Source: Cyanobacteria bacterium SZAS LIN-3
GTDB taxonomy: Bacteria > Cyanobacteriota > Vampirovibrionia > Obscuribacterales > Obscuribacteraceae
Length of the DNA: 64,000 nt
Direction: 5' to 3'
NCBI GenBank assembly: GCA_018266215.1
Contig: JAFEAV010000011.1
Location: 1-64,000 of the forward strand
Part shown: positions 8,761 through 17,082 of the stretch, piece after piece
How positions within the stretch are numbered: position 1 is the first letter of the stretch
Layout of the letters: each line of letters opens with the position of its first letter
Notes under the pieces: generated by a model
The model's input: the letters and a program-made list of their open reading frames with translations, nothing else
Told to the model about the DNA's origin: nothing
The model's database searches: none
Made by a program: the position numbers and the translations under genes

Positions 8761-10779
8761 TTGCTGCCGTTAAGCCCAGAGCAATTGAAGTGGTTTGTTG
8801 AATATGCCGGATTGATAGTGGCGGCGCCGTTTCTGGCGGGCTTCCTGATCATCATGGGTCTGAGGGCATCCAAGACACTGTCGATGACGGTCTCGGTCGG
8901 CGCGGTGCTGTACGGTCTCTTTCATTCGATAGCAATTTTCCAGGCCTTCGCCGCCAAGACCTACCCGGAGACTTATTTCCAGCAAAATATTGACTGGTTC
9001 GTTTCCTCGGCTTTCAAGCTTTCGGTCGGCGTGCTCGTCGACCATCTGGCAGCGGTGATGCTGATTGTGGTCTGTGCAGTCAGCTTGCTGGTACAGATTT
9101 ATACCCATGGATATATGCGCGAGGATACCGGCTACTCTCGCTTCTACGCTTACCTATCCTTATTTACCGGTTCGATGCTCGGACTGGTTGTCTCCACCAA
9201 CCTCTTTGAAATGTTCATGTTCTGGGAGCTGGTCGGTGTTTGCTCATATTTCCTGATTGGCTTCTGGTGGTACAAAGAATCGGCTGCCAAAGCCTGTATG
9301 AAGGCCTTCGTCGTCAACCGTATCGGTGACTTCGGATTTTTGATGGGCATCTTGATGCTCTTCTTTGCAACTAAAGATTACTGGGGCGATGGTATCGTCC
9401 TTGGTTTCCTCGGTACCAACGGCACCGATCTGGGATCGGTCATCCACCGCGCGGCCGAGGGCAATGCTCTGACCGCTGGCATGCTGCTGACAATCGGTAT
9501 TGTCATGCTCATGGGTCCGATGGCCAAATCAGCACAGTTCCCATTGCATGTCTGGTTACCTGACGCAATGGAAGGTCCTACACCAATTTCCGCCCTCATC
9601 CACGCCGCCACCATGGTGGCAGCAGGCGTATATCTCGTAGCCCGTGCTTACCCCATCTGGCTCACCACCGACGGTCAGGCCGGCACCGCTCTGCACTACG
9701 TCTGCTGGGTCGGCGCCATCACCGCCTTCATGGCCGCGACAATCGCCATGAGTCAGTACGACATCAAACGTGTACTGGCCTGGTCGACCTGCAGTCAGCT
9801 TGGTTATATGTTTGTCGGCCTGGGCGCCGGCGCATTCACCGGCGGCTTCTTCCATCTTTTCAACCACGCCTTCTTCAAAGCCATGCTCTTCCTCTGCAGC
9901 GGTGCCGTTATCCACGGTCTGCACGGCGAGCAGGATATCCGTCAGATGGGCGGTTTGAAGAGCAAAATGCCCATTACGCATGCATGTTTCCTCATTGGTA
10001 CCCTGGCTATTTCCGGCTTCCCACTTTTCAGCGGATTTTTCTCCAAGGATGAAATCATCTCCGCCGCCATGGTGAGCGATCCTGTTGTTGGTTGGCTGAT
10101 GCTGGCCACGGCCGGTATGACGGCTTTCTATATGTTCCGTCTCTACTTCATGACATTTACCGGTGAATACCGCGGTAAGGCTCATCCGCATGAGTCACCA
10201 GCGGCGATGACCTGGCCCCTTATTGTGCTGGCTATTCCTTCTATGGCGAGCGGCTATCTGGGCTTCAATTATGAAAATCTTGGCCTGGCTATGTCGCACG
10301 CTGCCGGCGAACACGGTTTGCCCAACCATTTTGCAGCCTTTGTTTTCGGACCTTCGGGCCCGCACTTTGAAGGCGCTAATCTGGGAATGATGAGCATATC
10401 GGTCGGGGTTGCCCTGGCTGGATTTATCCTCGCCTATCTCATGTATCTGACCCGCACCGTGCATGTGAACAAGTCCTTTGCCGAAGCGCAGGACGGCCTC
10501 AAAGCCATGCTCTACAACATCTCTTTCAATAAGTGGTATATCGACGATATTTACTTTGGTGCTGTAGACCGTGTGTTCTTGCCGCTCTACAAATCGGTCT
10601 GGAACTTTGTCGATATGTATGTGGTGGAAGGCATCGTCAACGGAGCTGGTCTTGTCACCATGAGCTTCGGCGAAGTCCTGAAATACTTGCAGAACGGCCG
10701 TGCCCAGTACTATGCCCTGGTTATATTCGGCGCAGTGGCCGGTATTGCCTGGTTGGCATATTTCCTGCCCAATCACTAA
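8761..10779 (+). CDS. nuoL: NADH-quinone oxidoreductase subunit L (NuoL/NdhF-like)
   Basis: About 672 aa from TTG 8761, which has AGGAG seven bases upstream and puts the first membrane helix near the N-terminus. An in-frame ATG at 8674 would add 29 hydrophilic residues not typical of the family. Diagnostic blocks: DHLAAVMLIVVCAVSLLVQIY, FWELVGVCSYFLIGFW, NRIGDFGFLMG, QFPLHVWLPDAMEGPTPISALIHAATMVAAGVYLVAR, and YDIKRVLAWSTCSQLGYM. The C-terminal part carries the long lateral-helix region (FNKWYIDDIYFGAVD) before a last membrane helix, so this is a full NuoL rather than a DabB-type protein. It pumps protons as part of complex I. Followed by a small His-rich gene. Confidence 0.95.
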   Translation: MLPLSPEQLKWFVEYAGLIVAAPFLAGFLIIMGLRASKTLSMTVSVGAVLYGLFHSIAIFQAFAAKTYPETYFQQNIDWFVSSAFKLSVGVLVDHLAAVMLIVVCAVSLLVQIYTHGYMREDTGYSRFYAYLSLFTGSMLGLVVSTNLFEMFMFWELVGVCSYFLIGFWWYKESAAKACMKAFVVNRIGDFGFLMGILMLFFATKDYWGDGIVLGFLGTNGTDLGSVIHRAAEGNALTAGMLLTIGIVMLMGPMAKSAQFPLHVWLPDAMEGPTPISALIHAATMVAAGVYLVARAYPIWLTTDGQAGTALHYVCWVGAITAFMAATIAMSQYDIKRVLAWSTCSQLGYMFVGLGAGAFTGGFFHLFNHAFFKAMLFLCSGAVIHGLHGEQDIRQMGGLKSKMPITHACFLIGTLAISGFPLFSGFFSKDEIISAAMVSDPVVGWLMLATAGMTAFYMFRLYFMTFTGEYRGKAHPHESPAAMTWPLIVLAIPSMASGYLGFNYENLGLAMSHAAGEHGLPNHFAAFVFGPSGPHFEGANLGMMSISVGVALAGFILAYLMYLTRTVHVNKSFAEAQDGLKAMLYNISFNKWYIDDIYFGAVDRVFLPLYKSVWNFVDMYVVEGIVNGAGLVTMSFGEVLKYLQNGRAQYYALVIFGAVAGIAWLAYFLPNH

Positions 10780-10811
10780 GAGACCTGAGACTTTTTTAAT
10801 CGGAGTTGATG

Positions 10812-11063
10812 ATGAGTTCTGACCACGACCATGACCATTCGACAGCACACGGCGACAGCCACGGTGGACATGACGATCACCCGCCGGCCGCCGATGCTTT
10901 CCCGGTCAATAGCTTGCAGGACCAGGCTCTTAAGGTCGTCACCCTCATAGGTGCGTTTCTTATTATCGGTGCTTTTGGCGGCTGGTGGTACTTCCAGGCC
11001 CTTCCCGTTGTTGGTGAAGGCCACGGTGAAGGTCACGGCGCCGTTGAGAGCGTCGAGCACTGA
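10812..11063 (+). CDS. Small His-rich single-span membrane protein
   Basis: 83 aa. ATG 10812 is chosen from three adjacent possible starts (TTG 10806, ATG 10809, ATG 10812) because GGAG at 10802-10805 then sits 6 nt upstream. The N-terminus is packed with His and Asp (about 9 His in the first 25 residues). One hydrophobic span (VVTLIGAFLIIGAFGGWWYF) follows, then a short Gly/His/Glu tail. It lies 32 nt after nuoL and so is probably co-transcribed. The His-rich ends suggest metal binding. An accessory or assembly role for complex I is inference from position only; no family recognised. Confidence 0.7.
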   Translation: MSSDHDHDHSTAHGDSHGGHDDHPPAADAFPVNSLQDQALKVVTLIGAFLIIGAFGGWWYFQALPVVGEGHGEGHGAVESVEH

Positions 11064-11077
11064 GCTTGATTTAAGTC

Positions 11078-11112
11078 CGGTCCTGATAGGCAGTTAATTT
11101 CAGGCCGCTTTT
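11078..11112 (+). terminator. Probable terminator after nuoL/His-rich gene
   Basis: Stem CGG-T-CCTGA / TCAGG-CCG with one bulged T and a 13-nt loop, followed by CTTTT. It lies 15 nt after the stop at 11063. Confidence 0.5.
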
Positions 11113-11159
11113 CTAACTTTTGTTTCCCAAGGTGACCATAAAATTGTCACTCTTGCCAT

Positions 11160-11177
11160 CACGAAAAAACTTTCGTG
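11160..11177. other. Hairpin upstream of korA
   Basis: CACGAAA / TTTCGTG, a perfect 7-bp inverted repeat with AAAC loop, in the 250-nt region between the terminator and korA. It may be an operator or 5'-UTR hairpin. Apart from this and the terminator I see nothing coding in 11064-11313. Confidence 0.35.
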
Positions 11178-11313
11178 CTATCGTATCTTTGCGAGAAAAG
11201 GCGCATTAACACTCGGCTCGCAAGCGGGTCCTTGAGGGATTCTTGGCCACCAAGTCCGGCCCTTATTCCGTGGGCAAAGGTTCTGTTGTTAACTCTTTGA
11301 GGTTTGAATTCGA

Positions 11314-13317
11314 ATGCAGGAAGTCACAATCGGTATTGCCGGAGCGGCCGGGGACGGTCTCGATAAGTCTGGCGATACATTGGCACGCTCGTGCGGCCGT
11401 CTCGGTCTTCACGTTTATGCCTACAACTCTTATCAATCTATTATCCGCGGCGGCCATATCTGGCTCAAAGTGCGCATCGGCGCAGACAAAGTATATTCGC
11501 ACGGTGATCACCTCAATGTGCTCATCGCTCTCAATCAGGATTCCATCGAGCGTCATGCCGGTGAAGTAGAGTCCGGCGGCGTTGTTATCTTCAACTCCGA
11601 CAAAATCAAATGTGAGCCGACACAGGTACGTGAGGGCGTTAAAATCCTCGGCCTGCCTATGTCCAAAGTGACAGCCGATGTCGTGGCTGAGCATGGACCG
11701 CTGCAAGCGATCATGCAAAACACGGTTGCTATCGGTGCCGCTTGCTTCATCAGCAGCATCGGTCTGGAAGAGCCCACCTCGGTTTTGACCGACACCTTCG
11801 GCCATAAAGGTCAGAAGGTTGTTGATCTCAACGTGGGCTTGCTCAAGGCCGGTTATGAGTTTGCTAAAGCAAACGTACCGGCTATCCATAAAGAATGGAC
11901 CTTCACCAGAAAGCGTCGTCCTTTCGTTACCGGTAACGAAGCCATCGCCATTGGTGCTTATGCAGCCGGTTGCAAATTCTATTCCGCTTATCCGATGACA
12001 CCGGCTTCCACCGTCCTTCACTGGATGGCCAGCCATGCCAAAGAAACAGGCATCTGCGTCAAGCAGTGCGAGGATGAGCTGTCCGTAATCAATATGGCTA
12101 TCGGAGCAGGCATAGCCGGAGCGCGCTCAATGTGCGCAACCGCTGGTGGTGGCTTCGCCCTGATGACCGAAGCGGTCGGTATGGCCGGTATCATGGAAGT
12201 GCCCGTAGTTGTTGTAGAAGTACAGCGCGGCGGCCCCTCCACCGGTCTGCCTACAAAGACTGAGCAAGCTGACCTGTTCCAGGTGTACGGCGCTTCGCAG
12301 GGTGAATTCCCGCGCTTGATCGTCGCTCCCAAGGACACAGCCGATTGCTTCAACTCCACTGTTGAAGCCTTCAACATCGCCGACAAATATCAGCTTCCCG
12401 TGCTCCTCATGTCCGACCTGCTCCTCTCCGAGCACCCCGAGACAGTAGACGCCGAAGTCTTCACCTCCGATGTGAAGATTGACCGTGGCGAAATGGTGCA
12501 CGAATGGCCCGAAGGCAAAGGCAAGTACAAGCGCTTCGCCTTTACCGAGTCCGGTATCTCACCCAGAGCTCTGCCCGGTACTCCCAACGCCGCTTACGTA
12601 TCGGCCACCGATGACCATGACGAAGAGAGCATCCTCATCTCCGACATGTTCACCAACCAGGCCCTGCGTCGTAAGATCATGGAAAAACGCGGCCGCAAGA
12701 TTGAAAATCTGCTCAAAGAACTTCCCGCTCCGCAGCTGGAAGGTCCTAAAGATGCCGATGTCACCCTTGTTTGCTGGGGCTCCTCCTGGGGCGTGATGAA
12801 GGAAGCTGCCGAGCTCCTCACCGCCGAAGGCGTCAAAACCAACATCCTCAATATCAAGTACATCGCTCCCTTCCACGCTAAGGAAGTCGGCGAAATACTC
12901 TCCAAGGCCAAGAAGAAGATTTCTGTCGAAGTCAACTTCACCAGCCAGATGGCTCGTCACATCAAAGCCGAAACCGGCATTTCGATGGACGGTCACGTCA
13001 ACCGCTACGACGGTGAGCCGCTCGAGCCCAAATGGATTGCCGGACATGTTAAACGCATTCTGGCCAACAAGCCTCTGGAGCTCGAAGTAACCGAAGAAGA
13101 GGCCAAGGAAATTGCATATCACTACCTGCGCACCCACAACGGCGAAAAACTCCGCCCTGTGAAATACACGCGCGAATCGGCCAATGGTCACGGTGAAGCC
13201 ACCTGGAACATTGAAATTGCCGAGCGCGCCACCGGTGAAGCAAGGGCCCGTATGAAAGTGGGCGTATCCACAGGATCCACCTACAGCTACGAGAAACTGG
13301 CTGTCGAAGCCAAGTAA
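11314..13317 (+). CDS. korA: 2-oxoacid:ferredoxin oxidoreductase, fused gamma-alpha subunit
   Basis: 667 aa. An N-terminal gamma domain (GIAGAAGDGLDKSGD, then SIIRGGHIWLKVRIG, about residues 1-190) is fused to the pyrimidine-binding alpha domain starting at GNEAIAIGAYAAGCKFYSAYPMTPAS. C-terminal transketolase-like domain: VTLVCWGSSWGVMKEA and EVNFTSQMARHIKAETG. With the beta subunit it would oxidise a 2-oxoacid (2-oxoglutarate or similar) with CoA and reduce ferredoxin. Architecture matches the KorA class rather than four-subunit or single-chain PFOR enzymes. Substrate identity cannot be fixed from sequence. The nearby nuoL/nuoM genes suggest electrons go to complex I via ferredoxin (inference). 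Confidence 0.9.
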   Translation: MQEVTIGIAGAAGDGLDKSGDTLARSCGRLGLHVYAYNSYQSIIRGGHIWLKVRIGADKVYSHGDHLNVLIALNQDSIERHAGEVESGGVVIFNSDKIKCEPTQVREGVKILGLPMSKVTADVVAEHGPLQAIMQNTVAIGAACFISSIGLEEPTSVLTDTFGHKGQKVVDLNVGLLKAGYEFAKANVPAIHKEWTFTRKRRPFVTGNEAIAIGAYAAGCKFYSAYPMTPASTVLHWMASHAKETGICVKQCEDELSVINMAIGAGIAGARSMCATAGGGFALMTEAVGMAGIMEVPVVVVEVQRGGPSTGLPTKTEQADLFQVYGASQGEFPRLIVAPKDTADCFNSTVEAFNIADKYQLPVLLMSDLLLSEHPETVDAEVFTSDVKIDRGEMVHEWPEGKGKYKRFAFTESGISPRALPGTPNAAYVSATDDHDEESILISDMFTNQALRRKIMEKRGRKIENLLKELPAPQLEGPKDADVTLVCWGSSWGVMKEAAELLTAEGVKTNILNIKYIAPFHAKEVGEILSKAKKKISVEVNFTSQMARHIKAETGISMDGHVNRYDGEPLEPKWIAGHVKRILANKPLELEVTEEEAKEIAYHYLRTHNGEKLRPVKYTRESANGHGEATWNIEIAERATGEARARMKVGVSTGSTYSYEKLAVEAK

Positions 13318-13343
13318 TCTAATTTTTTAAGAGGACATAAAGG

Positions 13344-14222
13344 ATGGCAACTGTTATTGAGCTTCCAGTCGAGTTATTCAAAGGTCCAGTCGATCCCGAC
13401 TGGTGTCCTGGATGCGGCGACTTCGGCGTCCTGAACGGTGTTAAACAAGCTGCCGCCAAACTGGGCATCAAGCCGGAAAATCTTCTGGTTGTGTCTGGAA
13501 TCGGCTGCTCGTCAAACCTTCCGGGCTTCATTCATGCTTACGGCATTCACAGTCTGCACGGCCGCGCTGTACCGGTTGCTACCGGCGCGCACCTGGCCAA
13601 CACGGACCTCAATGTCATAATCACCGGCGGAGACGGTGATGGTTACGGTATCGGCGTCGGCCACTTGCTGCACGCTATGCGTCGTAATCTCAACGTCACT
13701 TATCTGGTTATGGATAACCAGATTTATGGTCTGACCACAGGCCAGACTTCGCCTACGACCGGCATCGGTCAGAAAACCAAATCTACGCCGCAGGGCAACA
13801 TTGAAAATCCAATCAATCCCCTGGCTCTGGCAATGACTGCCGGTGCGACTTTCGTTGCCCGCGCTTTCTCCGGTGAGACCAAACACCTTGCTGAGACCAT
13901 CGCTGCCGCTATCGAGCACAAGGGCTTCTCCCTGGTCGATATCTTCAGCCCCTGCGTCACCTACAACAAAGTGAACACCTATCCTTTCTTCAAAGAACGT
14001 GTCTACAAGCTGGAAGATGAAAATTGGGATACTTCCGATTTCCATAAGAGCATGCAGAAAGCCTTTGAGTGGGGCGATCGGATTCCCCTTGGTGTAATCT
14101 ACAAAACCGACATGCCTACCTATGAAGACGGCGAAAACGCCTTCAAGAAAGGCGCGCTGGTCAAGCAGTCACTGAAGGCTGATAAAGATGTGTTCAAGGC
14201 CTGCATCGAAGAAATGATCTAG
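13344..14222 (+). CDS. korB: 2-oxoacid:ferredoxin oxidoreductase, beta (TPP-binding) subunit
   Basis: 292 aa, 26 nt after korA with good purine-rich SD sequences (AGAGG, AAAGG). Cys21 and Cys24 (WCPGCGDFG) and Cys55 (GIGCSS) are placed to ligate the [4Fe-4S] cluster. TPP/Mg binding is shown by GGDGDGYGIGVGH and the following NQIYGLTTGQTSPTT. Typical length for KorB/PorB-type beta subunits. It forms the catalytic unit with the preceding gene. Nothing unusual in the sequence. Confidence 0.92.
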   Translation: MATVIELPVELFKGPVDPDWCPGCGDFGVLNGVKQAAAKLGIKPENLLVVSGIGCSSNLPGFIHAYGIHSLHGRAVPVATGAHLANTDLNVIITGGDGDGYGIGVGHLLHAMRRNLNVTYLVMDNQIYGLTTGQTSPTTGIGQKTKSTPQGNIENPINPLALAMTAGATFVARAFSGETKHLAETIAAAIEHKGFSLVDIFSPCVTYNKVNTYPFFKERVYKLEDENWDTSDFHKSMQKAFEWGDRIPLGVIYKTDMPTYEDGENAFKKGALVKQSLKADKDVFKACIEEMI

Positions 14223-14264
14223 ATGCAAAAGGCCCGACTCTGGCTGAGTTGGCATTAAAAATAG

Positions 14265-14327
14265 AAGGCGGGAGCCGCGGATGCGAGAGCATCAATATCG
14301 ATTTTCGATATGCGACTTCCGCCTTTT
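14265..14327 (+). terminator. Three-way-junction RNA element / terminator after korB
   Basis: An outer stem AAGGCGGGAG (14265-14274) with CTTCCGCCTT (14316-14325), one G-U pair, can extend inward with CGC/GCG. It encloses two further hairpins: GATGC-GAGA-GCATC (14280-14293, GNRA-type loop) and ATATCGA-TTT-TCGATAT (14295-14311). TTTT at 14324-14327 closes it. It may simply terminate korAB, but the nested structure is more elaborate than a normal terminator. The rest of 14223-14574 shows no convincing gene; a frame at 14249-14593 runs through this structure and is not supported. Confidence 0.6.
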
Positions 14328-14574
14328 GTATCGGCACTTGCCTTCGTATTGCATATATGCGATTCTTATGCCGTCGCCTAAAACTATTATCAACTGAGCC
14401 GGGTGTGCCGGCGGCCAAGTCCCATCATTGCCTCTTCTTGGAGCCTTCCCTCCCGCCCGGGATGGGGTTATCCGCAAAAGGACACTTCTCAAGAAAGGCT
14501 GGTAGTTGTAAAGTATCGGCACTAGTAAAAGAATATGTTTCGGCTATTCTGGCGGAAAAAGAGGAAATACCCCG

Positions 14575-14901
14575 ATGTATCACCGGTCTGTAATCGTTAA
14601 AAAGGCTGCCGACGCGCGGCCTGTGACCAAAGAGATGATTATCAACTTGAAGCAGAAAGAGCAGCGCGCCGACGAGCTCAAAGAGTCTGTCGGTTTCCAG
14701 CGCACCTCGCTCTGGGACCACCTCTCTGACCTCTGGACGCTCATGCTCTACGGCATGCGCCCGAAGAGCAAGCAGTGCATTACCTACGGTCATACCCTGC
14801 CCTCGAGCGGCTGGATTGAAGGTCGCAAGCCCAAGTGCTCGGATTGCGGCGAACCGATATCGGATCCCGACGAGCTGCGCAAATCACTCCCCCGTTGGTA
14901 A
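14575..14901 (+). CDS. Small protein with CxxC near C-terminus, unknown function
   Basis: 108 aa from ATG 14575, with GAGGAAA about 9 nt upstream. The N-terminal half is charged (a KQKEQRADELKE stretch looks helical). The C-terminal half has C-I-T-Y-G-H then KCSDCGEPISDP, so three Cys and a His could bind zinc in a ribbon-like knuckle. No signal peptide or membrane span. No family recognised. It stands alone between the korAB element and a terminator at 14945. Coding is supported by the SD and by the terminator immediately downstream. Confidence 0.65.
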   Translation: MYHRSVIVKKAADARPVTKEMIINLKQKEQRADELKESVGFQRTSLWDHLSDLWTLMLYGMRPKSKQCITYGHTLPSSGWIEGRKPKCSDCGEPISDPDELRKSLPRW

Positions 14902-14944
14902 GAAGCCGCCCGGCTGAGACCAACTGGAGCAAGTAATCTCTTTT

Positions 14945-14980
14945 CAGGCCGTACTTTTGCAGTGCGGCCTGATTATTTTT
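14945..14980 (+). terminator. Rho-independent terminator
   Basis: CAGGCCGTAC (14945-14954) pairs with GTGCGGCCTG (14962-14971), with one G-U, a 7-nt loop and ATTATTTTT following. It ends the small Cys-protein gene. Confidence 0.85.
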
Positions 14981-15003
14981 GGGGGAGTTTGAGCGGTGGT
15001 CGA

Positions 15004-15034
15004 CTAACCACACGGATAGTAGCCGGGTGGTTGG
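15004..15034. other. Hairpin upstream of the exported-paralog cluster
   Basis: CTAACCACACGG (15004-15015) and CCGGGTGGTTGG (15023-15034) pair over 12 positions with one mismatch and one wobble around a 7-nt loop. There is no T-run, so it is not a terminator. It is about 100 nt upstream of the first paralog and could lie in its leader or be an operator. Confidence 0.35.
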
Positions 15035-15135
15035 GTTAACTGGTTGTGAAATCCCTCACTAGCGGTGAAGTTAAAAGGTGACTAACAACTTATCAAGATG
15101 ATTAAATTGGGAAACAATTTCCCGGGGGTCTCGTC

Positions 15136-15708
15136 GTGCAAGCACGCCGCATTTTTGGTGCGTTTTTTACTATCCTTGCCCTTCATGTCATGACCCTTGC
15201 TCCTGCTATGGCTGCCGAGGCTGAAAGCCAATCGCTCAGTCAGGCCACTGAAGTCGCTCTGCCTGCCGCCGCCACGAGTGAAGCGCCCGTGCATTTTAAG
15301 GCCGGGGTCAAATATGACCCGGTCAAGCATGAATGGATTGATCGTTATTCCAATAAGTCAGTGGATCTCGGCCTGCCCGGCTTGACCGGCAAATATGGTG
15401 CCAATCAGTTGATTGCCGATTCGTCCACGAGCACCACCACCACGAGCACCGCCGCCGGTGGCTTCCCCTGGAAGAAATTTATCATCATTACAGTAATGAT
15501 TGCCGGTGTCGCCACCGCCATTGCAGTGCCCATTGCCTGTGGTGTGCATCATCACAATAACAATGCCAACACCCAGAATAATCAGGCCGCTGCTTATTAC
15601 TTCTTCCACAACCAGACCTTGCCCATTCCAACGGTGCCCCACGGTCCCAATCCATTTGTACCGACCGGTATCAAGCCCCCGCCCAAGCTCCTTTCACTGA
15701 TTCACTAG
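15136..15708 (+). CDS. Exported membrane protein, tandem paralog 1 (KYDPVKHxW family)
   Basis: 190 aa, GTG start at 15136 followed by a signal peptide (QARRIFGAFFTILALHVM...PAMA). Exported segment: PVHFKAGVKYDPVKHEWIDRY, then VDLGLPGL and a Ser/Thr run. A hydrophobic span (FIIITVMIAGVATAIAVPIA) follows, then a His/Asn-rich loop (HHHNNNANTQNNQ) and a Pro-rich tail. The nucleotide sequence of the His/Asn region is nearly the same as in paralog 2 (three differences over 77 positions, 15541-15617 against 16162-16238), showing a recent duplication. Function unknown; no enzyme motif seen. Confidence 0.75.
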   Translation: MQARRIFGAFFTILALHVMTLAPAMAAEAESQSLSQATEVALPAAATSEAPVHFKAGVKYDPVKHEWIDRYSNKSVDLGLPGLTGKYGANQLIADSSTSTTTTSTAAGGFPWKKFIIITVMIAGVATAIAVPIACGVHHHNNNANTQNNQAAAYYFFHNQTLPIPTVPHGPNPFVPTGIKPPPKLLSLIH

Positions 15709-15732
15709 ACCCTCTTTTTGTCAGGTGTTGAT

Positions 15733-16344
15733 ATGCAATTGCGACGTTTTCTGAGTCTATTTCTTACGATTCTCGCCCTGAATCTATTCACCTCAGCTCC
15801 TGTGCTGGCAAACGCCGCCGCTGAAGCCGAGACGGCAAATATCGCCGAGGCTGCCAGTGTGGAAACGGCAGCGGATGTGCCATTGCCTGCCGCCGCCACG
15901 GAAGAAGCCCCCGTGCATTTCAAAGCCGGTGTCAAATACGACCCGGTCAAGCATCAGTGGTTGGATCGCTATTCCAATAAAACAGTCGATCTGGGTCTTC
16001 CCGGTCTGATCGGCAAGTACGGCGCCAATCAATTGCTCGCCGACGCTTCCACCAGCACTACTACTACCACCACCGCCGGTGGCTTCCCCTGGAAGAAATT
16101 CATCATCATCACCGTGATGATTGCCGGCGTGGCAACTGCTATCGTCGTGCCCATTGTGCTTGGTGTGCATCATCACAATAACAATGCCAATACCCAGAAT
16201 AATCAGGCCGCTGCCTATTACTTCTTCCACAATCAGACACTGCCTATTCCGACTGTGCCCCATGGACCCAATCCATTCGTGCCGTCGGGCGGTGAGAAGC
16301 CCCCGCCCCAGGGTGATCTGCTCAGACTCTTGATGGGCAAGTAA
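15733..16344 (+). CDS. Exported membrane protein, tandem paralog 2
   Basis: 203 aa. ATG 15733 has AGGTG at a proper distance and starts the signal peptide (QLRRFLSLFLTILALNLF...PVLA); an in-frame TTG-initiated reading a few codons upstream is less likely. Same layout as paralog 1: PVHFKAGVKYDPVKHQWLDRY, VDLGLPGLIGKYGANQLLAD, Ser/Thr run, hydrophobic span, HHHNNNANTQNNQ and a Pro-rich end. An Ala/Glu-rich insertion follows the signal. It begins 24 nt after paralog 1 stops, so the genes are likely one transcript. Function unknown. Confidence 0.78.
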   Translation: MQLRRFLSLFLTILALNLFTSAPVLANAAAEAETANIAEAASVETAADVPLPAAATEEAPVHFKAGVKYDPVKHQWLDRYSNKTVDLGLPGLIGKYGANQLLADASTSTTTTTTAGGFPWKKFIIITVMIAGVATAIVVPIVLGVHHHNNNANTQNNQAAAYYFFHNQTLPIPTVPHGPNPFVPSGGEKPPPQGDLLRLLMGK

Positions 16345-16403
16345 CTCTTTTAACTCTTTGCTTGCTGGAGCAATGCCGAGTTTTGAGGTACGATATCGAA
16401 ACT

Positions 16404-17081
16404 ATGCGCCGGCTCTTAACAACTACGATGGCCATTTCTTGTCTGCACCTCTCCGGTGTGGCTGCTAACTGTGCCCTGGCCGCCGAAGATGTTGAGAGTT
16501 CTTCGCTCTTGCCATCCCTCAATCTGGAAGACGGCGTGACCGTCAACCTGGAAGAGGGCGAGGAAACCATCCAGGAATTGCCCGCGGCTAAGGCTCCGGC
16601 AATGGCCGAGGTTTACAAGAGCGGCGTTAAGTACGATCCGGTTAATCATCAGTGGGTGGATAAGTACAAGGGCCGGCAGGTAACTATTGCCGTACCTGTT
16701 TCACTGATGGACCTGAATATGGAAAAGGTCGTTGAAGACGGTACCACCCCTGAGCAGCAACTGAACTCTATCGGCGGCACCTTTCCCTTCAAAAAGTTTT
16801 TCATCAGCTCTTTTATCAGCATGGGTATGGGGCAGTCCTGGGCCGTGCCTGTGATGCTCACAGGCATGCTGGCGCAGCAGAATCGCCTGAACGGACGTAA
16901 GAAAGAAAAGCAAAAGCGCAAAGATTCGGTGCGTCAGCTTTTGCAGAGCGATGCCTTGCTGGCCCCGGAAGCTGCCGGTGAAAGTCCCAATCCTTTCGTC
17001 TTGCCCAGCACTCGCGCCTCCGTCCCGGTCCTTGAGGTCAGCGGCACGGTGGCACCCGAGACGCCGGAGCAAGCCCAGTAA
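16404..17081 (+). CDS. Exported membrane protein, divergent tandem paralog 3
   Basis: 225 aa from ATG 16404, which opens a signal-like N-terminus (RRLLTTTMAISCLHLSGVAANCALA). It keeps the family core in altered form: YKSGVKYDPVNHQWVDKYKGR, then a segment corresponding to the VDLGLPGL part, and FPFKKFFISSFISMGMG matching the FPWKKF-plus-hydrophobic span of paralogs 1 and 2. The His/Asn loop is replaced by a basic stretch (NGRKKEKQKRKD) and a different C-terminus that still has PNPFV. An older duplicate of the same family. It ends 1 nt before the convergent RND gene stop. Confidence 0.75.
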   Translation: MRRLLTTTMAISCLHLSGVAANCALAAEDVESSSLLPSLNLEDGVTVNLEEGEETIQELPAAKAPAMAEVYKSGVKYDPVNHQWVDKYKGRQVTIAVPVSLMDLNMEKVVEDGTTPEQQLNSIGGTFPFKKFFISSFISMGMGQSWAVPVMLTGMLAQQNRLNGRKKEKQKRKDSVRQLLQSDALLAPEAAGESPNPFVLPSTRASVPVLEVSGTVAPETPEQAQ

Positions 17082-17082
17082 A

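Noticed and set aside
8761..10779. DabB-type inorganic carbon transporter subunit instead of NuoL
   Set aside because: The protein has the full-length NuoL C-terminal lateral-helix region, and no DabA-like gene is adjacent.
14249..14593. A 114-codon plus-strand frame after korB
   Set aside because: It runs through the nested hairpins, overlaps the SD and start of the next gene, and has no SD of its own.
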